Shown here one piece after another: positions 32,865 through 41,927 of a stretch of 49,193 nt of DNA. This stretch comes from RUG11198 sp036342255 (lineage in GTDB: Bacteria; Bacillota_I; Bacilli_A; RF39; UBA660). Under the pieces are notes generated by a model. It was not told where the DNA came from, searched no databases, and worked only from the letters and a program-made list of their open reading frames with translations. Made by a program: the position numbers and the translations under genes. Each line of letters begins with the position of its first letter. Positions within the stretch are counted from its first letter, which is position 1. Location: assembly GCA_036342255.1 (NCBI GenBank), contig JAZAUS010000015.1:1-49193 (forward strand). The letters run 5' to 3'.

Positions 32865-33992
32865 ATGGATAAGAAAGACTATTATGAAGTCTTAGGTGTT
32901 TCAAAAAATGCTACGGATAGTGAAATTAAATCAGCATTTAGAAAGTTAGCTAAGAAATATCATCCTGATGTATCTAAGGAAAAGGATGCTGCTGAAAAAT
33001 TTAAAGAATGTCAAGAGGCTTATGCAGTGTTATCTGATCCTCAGAAGAGAAAACAGTATGATCAATTTGGTCATGCAGCATTTAGTGGTGCAGGTGGATC
33101 TGGATTTGAAGGCTTTTCTAATTTTGATTTTGGAGATATGTCAGATATTTTTGATGATTTATTTGGAGGACTTGGTGGCTTTGGTGGTTTTCGTCAAAGT
33201 GGATCTAGAAGAAGTGCTAATGGCCCTAGAAAAGGCAATGATTTGTTATATCGTATGACTATAGATTTTGAAGATGCTGTTAGTGGATGTAAGAAGGATA
33301 TTGATTTAGATGTAACAGTTAATTGTCCAGATTGTGATGGTAAGGGAGGATTTAATTCTACCACATGTTCGGAATGTCGTGGTTCTGGAACTGTTACTCA
33401 AGAACAAAGAACGATGTTTGGAGCATTTCTAACAAAGACTACTTGTCCTCATTGTAAGGGAACAGGAACTACATTTGAAAAAAAATGTGGAAAATGTAAA
33501 GGTAAAGGAACAATTAAGGAAAATAAGACAATTACTATTAATATACCAGCAGGTATAGATACAGAAAATAGATTACGTGTTGCTGGAAAAGGTGAAGCTG
33601 GTGTTAATGGTGGATCTAATGGTGATTTATATGTAGAATTTACTGTTAGAGAGCATGAATTTTTTAAAAGAGTTGATGATGATATATATGTAGATTTACC
33701 AATTACAATTACAGAAGCGGTATTGGGGTGCAAAAAAGAAGTACCTACTCCTTATGGTGTTATTAAACTAACAATTCCAGCTGGTACTCAGTCAGAGGAT
33801 AAGTTAAGAATACGTGGTAAAGGTATGACTAATGTGTCTAGTAAACGTAAAGGAGATATGTATGTAGTTGTAAATGTGGTGATACCTACTAAGATATCTC
33901 GTGAACAAAAAAAATTATTTGATGAGTTAAGTAAGACTTCTCTTGATTCATCTCTTGAGTTTAAAAAATATAATAAATTTTTAAATAAATAA
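32865..33992 (+). CDS. dnaJ: Chaperone DnaJ (Hsp40)
   Basis: The DnaK co-chaperone of class A, 375 residues. J-domain with HPD in KKYHPDVSKEKD (residues 1-65), a Gly/Phe-rich region (75-115; DIFDDLFGGLGGFGGF), four zinc-binding CxxCxGxG repeats (CPDCDGKG, CSECRGSG, CPHCKGTG, CGKCKGKG) and the C-terminal substrate-binding domains. GAGAGG precedes the ATG. It ends the operon at a strong terminator. Confidence 0.98.
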   Translation: MDKKDYYEVLGVSKNATDSEIKSAFRKLAKKYHPDVSKEKDAAEKFKECQEAYAVLSDPQKRKQYDQFGHAAFSGAGGSGFEGFSNFDFGDMSDIFDDLFGGLGGFGGFRQSGSRRSANGPRKGNDLLYRMTIDFEDAVSGCKKDIDLDVTVNCPDCDGKGGFNSTTCSECRGSGTVTQEQRTMFGAFLTKTTCPHCKGTGTTFEKKCGKCKGKGTIKENKTITINIPAGIDTENRLRVAGKGEAGVNGGSNGDLYVEFTVREHEFFKRVDDDIYVDLPITITEAVLGCKKEVPTPYGVIKLTIPAGTQSEDKLRIRGKGMTNVSSKRKGDMYVVVNVVIPTKISREQKKLFDELSKTSLDSSLEFKKYNKFLNK

Positions 33993-34001
33993 TCTATCCT
34001 C

Positions 34002-34032
34002 AAATAATCAGTTTTCAACTGATTATTTTTTT
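34002..34032 (+). terminator. Terminator of the heat-shock operon
   Basis: Stem AAATAATCAGTT/AACTGATTATTT (34002-34013 with 34017-34028), 3-base loop, T-run. Confidence 0.88.
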
Positions 34033-34033
34033 G

Positions 34034-34062
34034 TTGAAAAAAAACTAATAAAGTGATAATAT
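34034..34062 (+). promoter_or_regulatory. Promoter of the RsiV-like gene
   Basis: TTGAAA (34034-34039), 17-base spacer, TAATAT (34057-34062) preceded by TGA. Confidence 0.5.
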
Positions 34063-34088
34063 TGTATTAGAGTAAAGAGGTGTAGTTT

Positions 34089-34979
34089 ATGGCTAAGAAG
34101 AGTAGTGAAAAAAAAGTAGATAATAATAACAGTAATAGAAGTAATGGAAATGGTTTAATTATTGGATTTTTATTAGGAATTATATTAATGTTAGTAACTA
34201 TAATTGTTTTGTTTGCTACTAATACTATTAGTTTTAATAGAATAGAAAATGAAGATAGGATTAATGAGATTAAGGAAGAAGATAAAGAAGCGGAAAAAGA
34301 AGAAGAAAAATTTGTTATTACTTTTAGAGATGAAAAAAAAGAGTATAAGGATAGTAAGGGAGAAGTAAAAATAACTAATACTAGAAATGTACCTGTTATA
34401 AGTAGTTCTAGTAATCAGATGGCTGCTGATAATATGGTGGAATATATGACTAGTATTTCAGATGAACAATGGGATGCGTTAAATAAAAATGATTATACAA
34501 AAGATGATATGATTGAGGTGTTGCCTGCAAATATAGGGATACAATATAAATTTAGTGTGAAAGCTAAAAATGATAATTATATTACCTTTGAATTAATGAT
34601 GTCTGGTAGTATGGGTGGTGTTGGTTGGCCTGGTTTGTGGGGTTATACATTTAATACAACTAATGGGAAAATAGTTTCATATAAAGATATGATTATTGAT
34701 AGTAGTGCTGATGACTATTTATATAATTATTTAATTGATGCAATTAAAGAATATAGTGGTGAAGGAAATTTGTGGGAAGGAAATGTTACAGGCGAGAAGA
34801 ATTGGAAGGAAGTTGTAAAAGAAGTAATGTTTAGTGAAGGACATTGTTATTTGACTGATAAAGGAATGAAATTTACTTTTGATAAGTATTCTTTAGGAAT
34901 TGGGGCTTTAGGTGTTCCAGAGGTTGAAGTTCCTTTCGAAAAAATTAATAGTTATTTAAAAAGTGAGTATAGGAAGTAA
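34089..34979 (+). CDS. Membrane-anchored protein with RsiV-type (DUF3298) domain
   Basis: A 296-residue protein: basic Asn/Ser-rich N-terminus, one membrane helix (about 22-46; GLIIGFLLGIILMLVTIIVLF), a charged Glu/Lys linker and an extracellular domain. The domain carries GYTFNTTNGKIVSYKDMI and the end FTFDKYSLGIGALGVPEVEV, then VPFEKI, the pattern of DUF3298, as in RsiV, which binds lysozyme, and PdaC. No sigma factor gene is adjacent and no anti-sigma region is recognisable, so it is not called an anti-sigma factor. AAAGAGGTG precedes the ATG. Own promoter and terminator. Confidence 0.75.
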   Translation: MAKKSSEKKVDNNNSNRSNGNGLIIGFLLGIILMLVTIIVLFATNTISFNRIENEDRINEIKEEDKEAEKEEEKFVITFRDEKKEYKDSKGEVKITNTRNVPVISSSSNQMAADNMVEYMTSISDEQWDALNKNDYTKDDMIEVLPANIGIQYKFSVKAKNDNYITFELMMSGSMGGVGWPGLWGYTFNTTNGKIVSYKDMIIDSSADDYLYNYLIDAIKEYSGEGNLWEGNVTGEKNWKEVVKEVMFSEGHCYLTDKGMKFTFDKYSLGIGALGVPEVEVPFEKINSYLKSEYRK

Positions 34980-34980
34980 T

Positions 34981-35010
34981 AAATCAAGTAATATTTTTAC
35001 TTGATTTTTT
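34981..35010 (+). terminator. Terminator after the RsiV-like gene
   Basis: Stem AAATCAAGTAA/TTACTTGATTT (34981-34991 with 34997-35007), 5-base loop, T-run. Confidence 0.82.
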
Positions 35011-35011
35011 C

Positions 35012-35040
35012 TTGTTATATAAAGAATTATATAGTATAAT
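35012..35040 (+). promoter_or_regulatory. Promoter of rsmE
   Basis: TTGTTA (35012-35017), 17-base spacer, TATAAT (35035-35040), 27 bases before the start codon. Confidence 0.55.
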
Positions 35041-35067
35041 TTGGTGTATATATTGTGGGTGATTGTT

Positions 35068-35781
35068 ATGCAGAGATATTTTGCTAAAAATAGGGATAAT
35101 GATTGTTTAATTTTGGATAAGAATGATTTGCACCATATTAAGAATGTTATGAGGATGAATAATGGTGCTGAGATAGAAATAATATATGATAAAGAATTGT
35201 ATATATGTAAGATATGTGATGTTAATAGTAATAAGTTTTCTATTGTTGAAAAACTAGATGATGATAATGAGATGGATATTGAGTTAATAGTTGCTGTTGG
35301 ATTGGTAAAAGAACAGAAGATGGATATTATTTTACAGAAATTAACTGAATTAGGTGTTAGTAGGATTATTCCTGTTAAGATGGAGAGAAGTATTGTTAAG
35401 TTAGATAATAAGAGAGAGAAAAAGAAGATAGAGAGATGGAATAGTATATGTAAAGAGGCTGCTGAACAGTCTAAGAGAAATGTTATACCAGTTGTAGATG
35501 ATGTTATAACTGTAAAAGAGTTGGATAAAATAGAAGCTGATTATAAGTTTGTTTGTAGTGTTAAAAATAAAGATAATTTAGTTAACAAGTATTTACAAAA
35601 GAATTCTAAGTGTGCTAAAATTGTATTTGTAATAGGTCCTGAAGGGGGACTAGCTTCTAGTGAGGAAGAATATCTTAATGATTTGGGATATACTTCTATA
35701 TCACTTGGTAGAAGAGTTCTTAGGGTGGAAACGGCTTGTATTTATGTAGCTAGTGTAGTTGGATTTATTAGTATGGGGTGA
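35068..35781 (+). CDS. rsmE: 16S rRNA (uracil1498-N3)-methyltransferase RsmE
   Basis: RsmE methylates U1498 of 16S rRNA using SAM and has a SPOUT knot. The 237-residue protein has the family blocks VGLVKEQKMDIILQKLTELGV, RWNSICKEAAEQSKR, VIGPEGGLASSEEE and SLGRRVLRVETACIY. ATG 35068 follows GTGGGTGATTG and gives the normal N-terminus MQRYFAKN; the longer frame from 35041 would begin at the promoter. The downstream membrane protein gene begins at its stop. Confidence 0.95.
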   Translation: MQRYFAKNRDNDCLILDKNDLHHIKNVMRMNNGAEIEIIYDKELYICKICDVNSNKFSIVEKLDDDNEMDIELIVAVGLVKEQKMDIILQKLTELGVSRIIPVKMERSIVKLDNKREKKKIERWNSICKEAAEQSKRNVIPVVDDVITVKELDKIEADYKFVCSVKNKDNLVNKYLQKNSKCAKIVFVIGPEGGLASSEEEYLNDLGYTSISLGRRVLRVETACIYVASVVGFISMG

Positions 35782-35786
35782 TTGTT

Positions 35787-36590
35787 GTGTTATTATTTCT
35801 TAGTATTGGTTTTATGGATAATGTTATGGCATTATTTATAATATTTTTATGTTTATTTTGTTTTTATTTGTATTATGAGAATAATAAATTAAAAGATATT
35901 ATTGATGATTTAAAAGAAAAGGATAAGAAGGAATATGAAAAAGAAATATCAAAGGAGGATATTGTTTCGATTAATGATATTTCTAATGATGCTAAGGAAG
36001 AGAATAATAGAAGTTTAGATACTAGTATTGATAAAAAAACGGGATATAGAGAAAGATTGAGAGCTATTCATCAAGAGTTGGGTAGTGAAATAAAATTTGA
36101 TCAAGAAGATGATAACGAGTTAGAAAAATTAGAAAATAAAAATAATGATAATATTAATAAAAAAGAAAGTATAGATAGTAATGTAAATAAAAATATAGAG
36201 AGAAAGACTGCTTATAGGGAGAGATTAAAAGAAATTCATAAAGAATTGGGTAGTGAAATAAAATTTGATCAAGAAGATAAAGATATTGATAAGAAAAATG
36301 AAGAATTTGAAGTATATGATTTTGTTAAAAAAAATAAATACATAAATAGGAAGTTGGATAGTAGTGATATGAATAGTGATTATTTGGCTGATATATCAAC
36401 AGAGATTGAAAATAATATTAGGCCTCAAACGATACAATTAACAGATTATGAGCAGGCACAGGAAGATAATGCGATAATTAGTTATAAAGAATTAGTTAGT
36501 GCCCATCAAAAAGAAAAAGTGATTGATGATGGTACTGTAGAATTTATTGAAGAATTAAAAAGATTTAGGAATAATTTAAAAAATAAATAG
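35787..36590 (+). CDS. Membrane protein with two near-identical 24-residue repeats, unknown
   Basis: A 267-residue protein: an N-terminal hydrophobic helix (about 1-28, FMDNVMALFIIFLCLFCFYL) and a charged cytosolic region. Two repeats, at about residues 88-110 and 144-167, read YRERLRAIHQELGSEIKF and YRERLKEIHKELGSEIKF, each followed by DQED. The rest is Asn/Asp/Lys/Glu rich, with coiled-coil character near the start and end. GTG 35787 is preferred because GGGGTGAT precedes it by 5 bases; GTG 35778 overlaps the rsmE stop. It lies just upstream of essC but is separated by a probable terminator, so membership in the secretion system is uncertain. Confidence 0.68.
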   Translation: MLLFLSIGFMDNVMALFIIFLCLFCFYLYYENNKLKDIIDDLKEKDKKEYEKEISKEDIVSINDISNDAKEENNRSLDTSIDKKTGYRERLRAIHQELGSEIKFDQEDDNELEKLENKNNDNINKKESIDSNVNKNIERKTAYRERLKEIHKELGSEIKFDQEDKDIDKKNEEFEVYDFVKKNKYINRKLDSSDMNSDYLADISTEIENNIRPQTIQLTDYEQAQEDNAIISYKELVSAHQKEKVIDDGTVEFIEELKRFRNNLKNK

Positions 36591-36605
36591 ATTATTCTTT
36601 TTTTT
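36567..36605 (+). terminator. Probable terminator upstream of essC
   Basis: Stem AGGAATAAT/ATTATTCTT (36567-36575 with 36591-36599, one GU pair), 15-base loop, then a T-run. It overlaps the end of the upstream gene. Confidence 0.5.
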
Positions 36606-36626
36606 ATTTTATTATTTAAAAAAGTA

Positions 36627-36635
36627 TGGTAAAAT
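36627..36635 (+). promoter_or_regulatory. Extended -10 promoter of essC
   Basis: TGGTAAAAT lies 29 bases before the ATG; no clear -35. Confidence 0.4.
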
Positions 36636-36664
36636 TATCATGATAGGATATGGGGTGAATAAAT

Positions 36665-39600
36665 ATGAAGATATATTTATTTTTGAAAGATAGAATATTA
36701 AATTTTTCATTACCTACAGATGTAGTTGGTAGTTTTAGTTTTGATGAAGATTCTAATGAAGAAAGTAAATTAATAAATGTGGAGGCTAAGGATGGTAGTT
36801 GGGTTATTTATTCTACTACTAATGTTAGTGTTGTTGATAATAATAATTTGGTTGGATACATGGTATTAAAAGAAGATACTTTTTATAAGTTAAGAAGAGG
36901 TAAAGAGGAATATTTGATTTATGTTGGTGGTACTTCTTTAAATGGAACTATGTTATATAATTATGGTAGTGATATTAATTTAGTTATTGGTAATGATGGG
37001 GATTGTACTGTTAAATATTCTTGTCCTATTTATGATAAATTAAAAGTTGTTATTCGTTTTGTTGATAATAAGTTGACATTAGAGAGTAATGAAAGTTTAG
37101 TATATGTTAATAATAGAATTATTTCTGGAAATAGTGTTGTTTTGAATTTGGGAGACCAAGTAAGTATATTTGGTTTAAAGATATTGTTTTTAAATGGTAT
37201 TTTGGTTATGAGTAATCCTGGTGGTAAAGTAAGTGTTATATCTAATAGTAATTTAAAGGAATATAATATTCCAAATGATACTACGGTTCCTGATAAGAAA
37301 GTTAAGAGTGTTGATTTGTATGATAAGTCTTCATATTTTTCTAAGTCTCCTAGAATTAGGAGGGCTATTAAAAAATATGTGTTGACTTTGAGTCCTCCTC
37401 CTGATAATAATTCTAGTGGTGATTTGCCTATGATTTTGACTGTTGGACCTATGCTTACAATGGGTGTAACATCAGGTATTATGGTTATGGATACTATAAA
37501 TCAAATTAATACTGGTAAAACAACGATGAAAGATTCTTGGCCAGCATTGGCAACTGCAATTATTATGTTGGTATCTATGTTATTGTGGCCTATAATAACA
37601 GCTTTTTATAGTAAGAGAATGTTAGAGAAAAAAGAAAAGAACATTAAAGATAGATATAATAAATATTTAGGTGAAGTTAAAGAGGAATTATCGAATGAGG
37701 TAAAACATCAAAAAGAGGTTTTAATAGAGAATTTAATATCTATAGATGAATGTTTAAATACATTAAATTCAAAAAATATGAATTTTTGGAATAGAAAGTT
37801 AGATCAAAATGATTTGTTAATGGCTAGAATAGGTTGGGGTAGTTCAAAGTTTGATGTAGATATTAAATATCCAGAAAAAGGATTTAGTATTGATGAGAGT
37901 GTATTGAAAAAAGATGCAGATAAAATAGTTGAAGATTATAAATATATTGAAGATGTTCCTATGGGGTATTCTTTTAGTAATAATAAAATGGTTGCTGTAA
38001 TGGGTGTAGATAAATATAAAAATGTTACTTTTGTTAATAATATTTTATTACAATTTTTAACTTTTTATAGTTATGAGGATTTAAAGATAGTTGTTTTTAC
38101 TAATGAGAATAATTATGGTAATTGGGAATATTTAAAGTATACTAATCATAATTTTAGTAATGATAAGAGTATTAGATTTTTTTCTAGTACTGTTGATAGT
38201 GGCAATAAGATTGCTGATTATTTAAAGAGTGAGATTGCTCATAGGATAGAGAATAAAGAAAAAGATAAGGATAAGAATAATGTAAAAGTATATAGGCCTT
38301 ATTATTTAGTTATAGTTGATGATTATGAGAGAGTAAAAGAATATGATTTTATAGATATGTTTGCTGATGAGGATACTAATATTGGTGTTAGTATGATTAT
38401 TATTGAAGAGAAGTTAAGTAAGTTACCTAGTAAGTGTAATGATTATATTACTTTGCAGACTAATGGAAAGTCGGGAATATTAAAAAATACTTTTGATGAT
38501 CAAGAGCAGATTACGTTTACAGATGAGGTTAAATATGGAATTAATTATATGGAACTTGCTAGAATTATTTCTAATATTCCAATTGAATTTGAGGAGAAAT
38601 CAGGATCTTTACCTGATGCTATTAGTTTTATGGAGATGGAAAAAGTTGGTAAAGTAGAACAATTAAATGTTCTTAATAGATGGAATAGTAATGATTCTAC
38701 ACAAAGTTTAAAAGCAGAGATAGGTGTTAATGAGAAAAGTGAGTTAATGTATTTAGATTTACATGAAAAATATCATGGACCTCATGGACTTATTGCTGGT
38801 ACTACTGGTTCTGGTAAGTCTGAGTTTATTATTACTTATATACTCTCTATGTGTATTAATTATAGTCCTGATGATGTTGCTTTTATATTAATAGATTATA
38901 AAGGTGGTGGATTAGCACTTGCTTTTGAAAATAAATTAACTGGTGTTACTTTACCTCATTTAGCTGGTACTATTACAAACTTGGATAAGGCTGAGATGGA
39001 TAGAACTTTAGTAAGTATTGATAGTGAAGTTAAGAGAAGACAAAAAATGTTTAATGAAGCTCGTGATAAATTAGGTGAGAGTACTATTGATATTTATAAA
39101 TATCAAAGACATTTTCATGAAGGTAGATTAGAAGAACCTATTCCACATCTATTTATTATATGTGATGAGTTTGCTGAGTTAAAAGCTCAACAGCCTGATT
39201 TTATGGATAATCTTATTAGTGTTGCTCGTATAGGTAGAAGTTTGGGAGTTCATTTGATTCTTGCGACACAAAAACCTAGTGGAGTAGTTAATGATCAAAT
39301 ATGGTCTAATACTAAATTTAGAGTATGTTTAAAAGTTCAAGACGAGGCAGATAGTAAAGAGATGTTAAAAAGGCCAGAAGCTGCTCATATTACACAAGCT
39401 GGTAGGTTTTATTTGCAAGTTGGTTATGATGAAATTTTTGCTTTAGGTCAATCTGGCTGGGGTGGAGCTAAGTATTATCCTTCTAATGAAATAGTTAAAC
39501 AAGTTGATAATGATCTTAATTATATAGATGATTGTGGGGTTATAGTTAGAAGTGTTAGAGAAGAAAGTGATATTAAGATAGAAGCTCAAGGAGAGCAATT

Positions 39601-41524
39601 AGCTGCTATTATGAAGAATATTATTTCTATATCAAGTGATGTTAATAAAAAGGCTAGAAGATTATGGTTAGATAATATTCCACCAATTATTTTGGTTGAT
39701 AGTTTATGTAAGAAATATAATTTTAAAGCTATACCATATGTATTTGATTCTATTATTGGGGAATATGATGCTCCTGAAGCTCAGGAGCAAGGAGTTGTTA
39801 AATATAATTATTTAGAGGATGGTAATACTATTGTTTATAGTATGAATAGTAGTGAAAGTGAAATGTTTTTGAGTGCTTTAATATATTCAACTTCAAGGTA
39901 TCATACAGCTGAAGAGATAAATTATTATATTATTGATTTTGGTTCTGAATCACTTAGAAGATATATGAGTTTACCTCATGTGGGAGGAATAGTATTTAAT
40001 GGAGAAGATGATAAATATAATAATTTAATGAAACTTGTTAGGGAAGAAATAGTAAAAAGAAAGAAATTGTTTGTTGATTTTGGGGGAGATTATAATAATT
40101 ATATTAAGAATAGTGGTAAAAAGATTCCATTATGTACAATTATTATCAATAGTTTTGATTCTTTCTATGAACAACATCAAGATGTATATGATGAGTTTCC
40201 TGAACTTGTTAGAGATTCAGCTAGATATGGTATAGTGTTTATATTTACTTGTAGTGCTACTAATTCTATTCCTAATAAAATTGCTCAGAATTTTACTAAT
40301 AGTTATGCATTTAAGATTAAAGATCAATCTGATTATATGTATATATTTAATACTAAATCTAGAACTGTTCCTAGAGATACAGAAGGTAGAGGATTACTAT
40401 TTAATGATGGATTACATGAATTTCAAATTGCTAGTATTACTAATACAGATGATGAACTTAATACATATATGATTAAATATATAGATTATCAGAAACAAGT
40501 AAATAAGGTTAAAGCTAAGAAAATACCAGTTTTACCTAATTGTGTTAGAATTAATGATGTTTCTTCTGAAATTAGTACTTTAAAGAACGTACCAGTTGGT
40601 ATAATGAAGAATACTCTGGATGTTTGTTGTTATAACTTTATTGATGATAGGGGGACAATTATTTCTTCTAAGAAGATAGAAAATATAACTATATTTGCTA
40701 AAAGTTTGTTAGAAATATTTAGAAACATACCTAATACTAATTTAATGATAATGGATGCTGAAAAAAAATTAGGATTAAATCCAGTATATTTTCCAAATTA
40801 TTATACGGATAGTTGGAGTGAAGTCCTTTATAAGTTAGGTAATTATATAGATGGTTTGAAAGATAATAAATCTAATATTGAAGGAATATTGTTTATATAT
40901 GGATTGGATAATTTTTATAATACTGTGATTGAGGCTGAGGCATATAAGGATAATAATTCTGAAATTGTTGATGATGTAAAAGAAGTAATAGATGATGTTG
41001 AGGAAATGGAACCAGTTGAAGAAGTTCAAAGTAGTACTAATACTTCAAGTAGTTCTTTAGATATGAGTACTATTGAAGCTTTAGCTGCTCAGTATGATCC
41101 ATCGATTGAGGAAGCAATGATGGAGGAAGAGGATGAGAAATTTTCTGATTATGAAGAAGAAAATTATGAAAATGAGGAAGAAGATTCAAGTGAAGAAGTT
41201 CCTTCTTACTCTGGTAAAGAATTGTTAATGAACTTTTTAAACAAAGTAAAAAGGTATGGTAAAATAAGCGTTGTTATAGTAGAAGAGACTAAAAGATTAA
41301 AAAAATATGAGTATGAAGATTGGTATAGTAATTTCTTTTCTGCTGGTAATGGAATATGGGTTGGTAATGGTGCAGGAGATCAATCAATACTAAAAATAGA
41401 TAATTATAATAAAGAAATGCAAGGTAATTATAAAAATAATATGGGATTTTTAATATCTGAAGGAGAAGCTACATTAATTAAATTATTAGATTTTATTACT
41501 GAGGAGGATAATAATGGAAAATAA
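36665..41524 (+). CDS. essC: EssC/YukB-type FtsK-SpoIIIE ATPase of a type VII secretion-like system
   Basis: The motor of T7SSb. 1619 residues, against about 1480-1500 for Staphylococcus EssC. The N-terminal region (1-190) looks like the two FHA-like domains (LGDQVSIFGLKILFLNG). Two membrane helices lie at about 253-275 and 290-315. The first FtsK-type ATPase module has Walker A GTTGSGKS (residues 712-719) and Walker B IICDEF (D834/E835). The second and third modules are present but lack a Walker A (the second reads MNSSESEMF). An acidic Ser/Glu insert of about 90 residues lies near 1435-1525. GGGGTGAAT precedes the ATG. It overlaps the yukD gene by 11 bases. Confidence 0.92.
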   Translation: MKIYLFLKDRILNFSLPTDVVGSFSFDEDSNEESKLINVEAKDGSWVIYSTTNVSVVDNNNLVGYMVLKEDTFYKLRRGKEEYLIYVGGTSLNGTMLYNYGSDINLVIGNDGDCTVKYSCPIYDKLKVVIRFVDNKLTLESNESLVYVNNRIISGNSVVLNLGDQVSIFGLKILFLNGILVMSNPGGKVSVISNSNLKEYNIPNDTTVPDKKVKSVDLYDKSSYFSKSPRIRRAIKKYVLTLSPPPDNNSSGDLPMILTVGPMLTMGVTSGIMVMDTINQINTGKTTMKDSWPALATAIIMLVSMLLWPIITAFYSKRMLEKKEKNIKDRYNKYLGEVKEELSNEVKHQKEVLIENLISIDECLNTLNSKNMNFWNRKLDQNDLLMARIGWGSSKFDVDIKYPEKGFSIDESVLKKDADKIVEDYKYIEDVPMGYSFSNNKMVAVMGVDKYKNVTFVNNILLQFLTFYSYEDLKIVVFTNENNYGNWEYLKYTNHNFSNDKSIRFFSSTVDSGNKIADYLKSEIAHRIENKEKDKDKNNVKVYRPYYLVIVDDYERVKEYDFIDMFADEDTNIGVSMIIIEEKLSKLPSKCNDYITLQTNGKSGILKNTFDDQEQITFTDEVKYGINYMELARIISNIPIEFEEKSGSLPDAISFMEMEKVGKVEQLNVLNRWNSNDSTQSLKAEIGVNEKSELMYLDLHEKYHGPHGLIAGTTGSGKSEFIITYILSMCINYSPDDVAFILIDYKGGGLALAFENKLTGVTLPHLAGTITNLDKAEMDRTLVSIDSEVKRRQKMFNEARDKLGESTIDIYKYQRHFHEGRLEEPIPHLFIICDEFAELKAQQPDFMDNLISVARIGRSLGVHLILATQKPSGVVNDQIWSNTKFRVCLKVQDEADSKEMLKRPEAAHITQAGRFYLQVGYDEIFALGQSGWGGAKYYPSNEIVKQVDNDLNYIDDCGVIVRSVREESDIKIEAQGEQLAAIMKNIISISSDVNKKARRLWLDNIPPIILVDSLCKKYNFKAIPYVFDSIIGEYDAPEAQEQGVVKYNYLEDGNTIVYSMNSSESEMFLSALIYSTSRYHTAEEINYYIIDFGSESLRRYMSLPHVGGIVFNGEDDKYNNLMKLVREEIVKRKKLFVDFGGDYNNYIKNSGKKIPLCTIIINSFDSFYEQHQDVYDEFPELVRDSARYGIVFIFTCSATNSIPNKIAQNFTNSYAFKIKDQSDYMYIFNTKSRTVPRDTEGRGLLFNDGLHEFQIASITNTDDELNTYMIKYIDYQKQVNKVKAKKIPVLPNCVRINDVSSEISTLKNVPVGIMKNTLDVCCYNFIDDRGTIISSKKIENITIFAKSLLEIFRNIPNTNLMIMDAEKKLGLNPVYFPNYYTDSWSEVLYKLGNYIDGLKDNKSNIEGILFIYGLDNFYNTVIEAEAYKDNNSEIVDDVKEVIDDVEEMEPVEEVQSSTNTSSSSLDMSTIEALAAQYDPSIEEAMMEEEDEKFSDYEEENYENEEEDSSEEVPSYSGKELLMNFLNKVKRYGKISVVIVEETKRLKKYEYEDWYSNFFSAGNGIWVGNGAGDQSILKIDNYNKEMQGNYKNNMGFLISEGEATLIKLLDFITEEDNNGK

Positions 41525-41774
41525 AGTATTAATAAAATTAATTATTCCTGAATTAGATGATAGCTATGATTTGTTTATTCCTGTTAGTGAGAGTATTTTT
41601 AGTATAAAAAAACTTATAATTAAGTTATTTGGGGATATATTAAATAATGGGATGGTTAATAATAATTTTGTTTTGATGAATAAATATACTTCTCGGGTTT
41701 ATAAAAATAATGAATTTGTAATTGATACTGATATTAGAAATGCTACTGAATTATTGTTAATAGCTTGTAATTAA
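41514..41774 (+). CDS. YukD/EsaB-like ubiquitin-fold protein of T7SS
   Basis: An 86-residue protein. YukD (EsaB in Staphylococcus) is a small ubiquitin-fold cytosolic component of T7SSb. The pattern VLIKLIIPELDDSYDLFIPV, then SIFSIKKLIIKLF and ATELLLIAC, fits the beta-grasp arrangement, and the family length is about 80. The start overlaps essC by 11 bases behind GAGGAGG, implying coupled translation and supporting a shared function. Confidence 0.8.
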   Translation: MENKVLIKLIIPELDDSYDLFIPVSESIFSIKKLIIKLFGDILNNGMVNNNFVLMNKYTSRVYKNNEFVIDTDIRNATELLLIACN

Positions 41775-41869
41775 ATGTATTTGTGTAAAATAATGTAAAA
41801 AAGCTTTTAATTTATAAAAAAGTATGTTATATTTATTATAGTTAGGGTAGAAATACTTTAATAGAATTA

Positions 41870-41875
41870 TATAAT
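41870..41875 (+). promoter_or_regulatory. Possible -10 upstream of the WXG-like gene
   Basis: A perfect TATAAT 53 bases before the ATG, without a clear -35. The 153-base gap 41775-41927 holds nothing else identifiable. Its length and the strong AAGGAGGG site suggest independent, high expression of the WXG-like protein. Confidence 0.35.
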
Positions 41876-41927
41876 AATTGTATATTGTTTAACCATATGG
41901 CAATATATATAAGGAGGGATAATTAAT

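Noticed and set aside
34089..34979. Calling the DUF3298-like protein the anti-sigma factor RsiV
   Set aside because: No sigma factor gene is adjacent and the N-terminal part lacks a recognisable anti-sigma region; DUF3298 also occurs in other wall-related proteins.
35787..36590. Assignment as EssA or EssB
   Set aside because: One N-terminal helix with a repeat-rich charged tail does not match EssB (pseudokinase plus central helix) or EssA, and a terminator separates it from essC.
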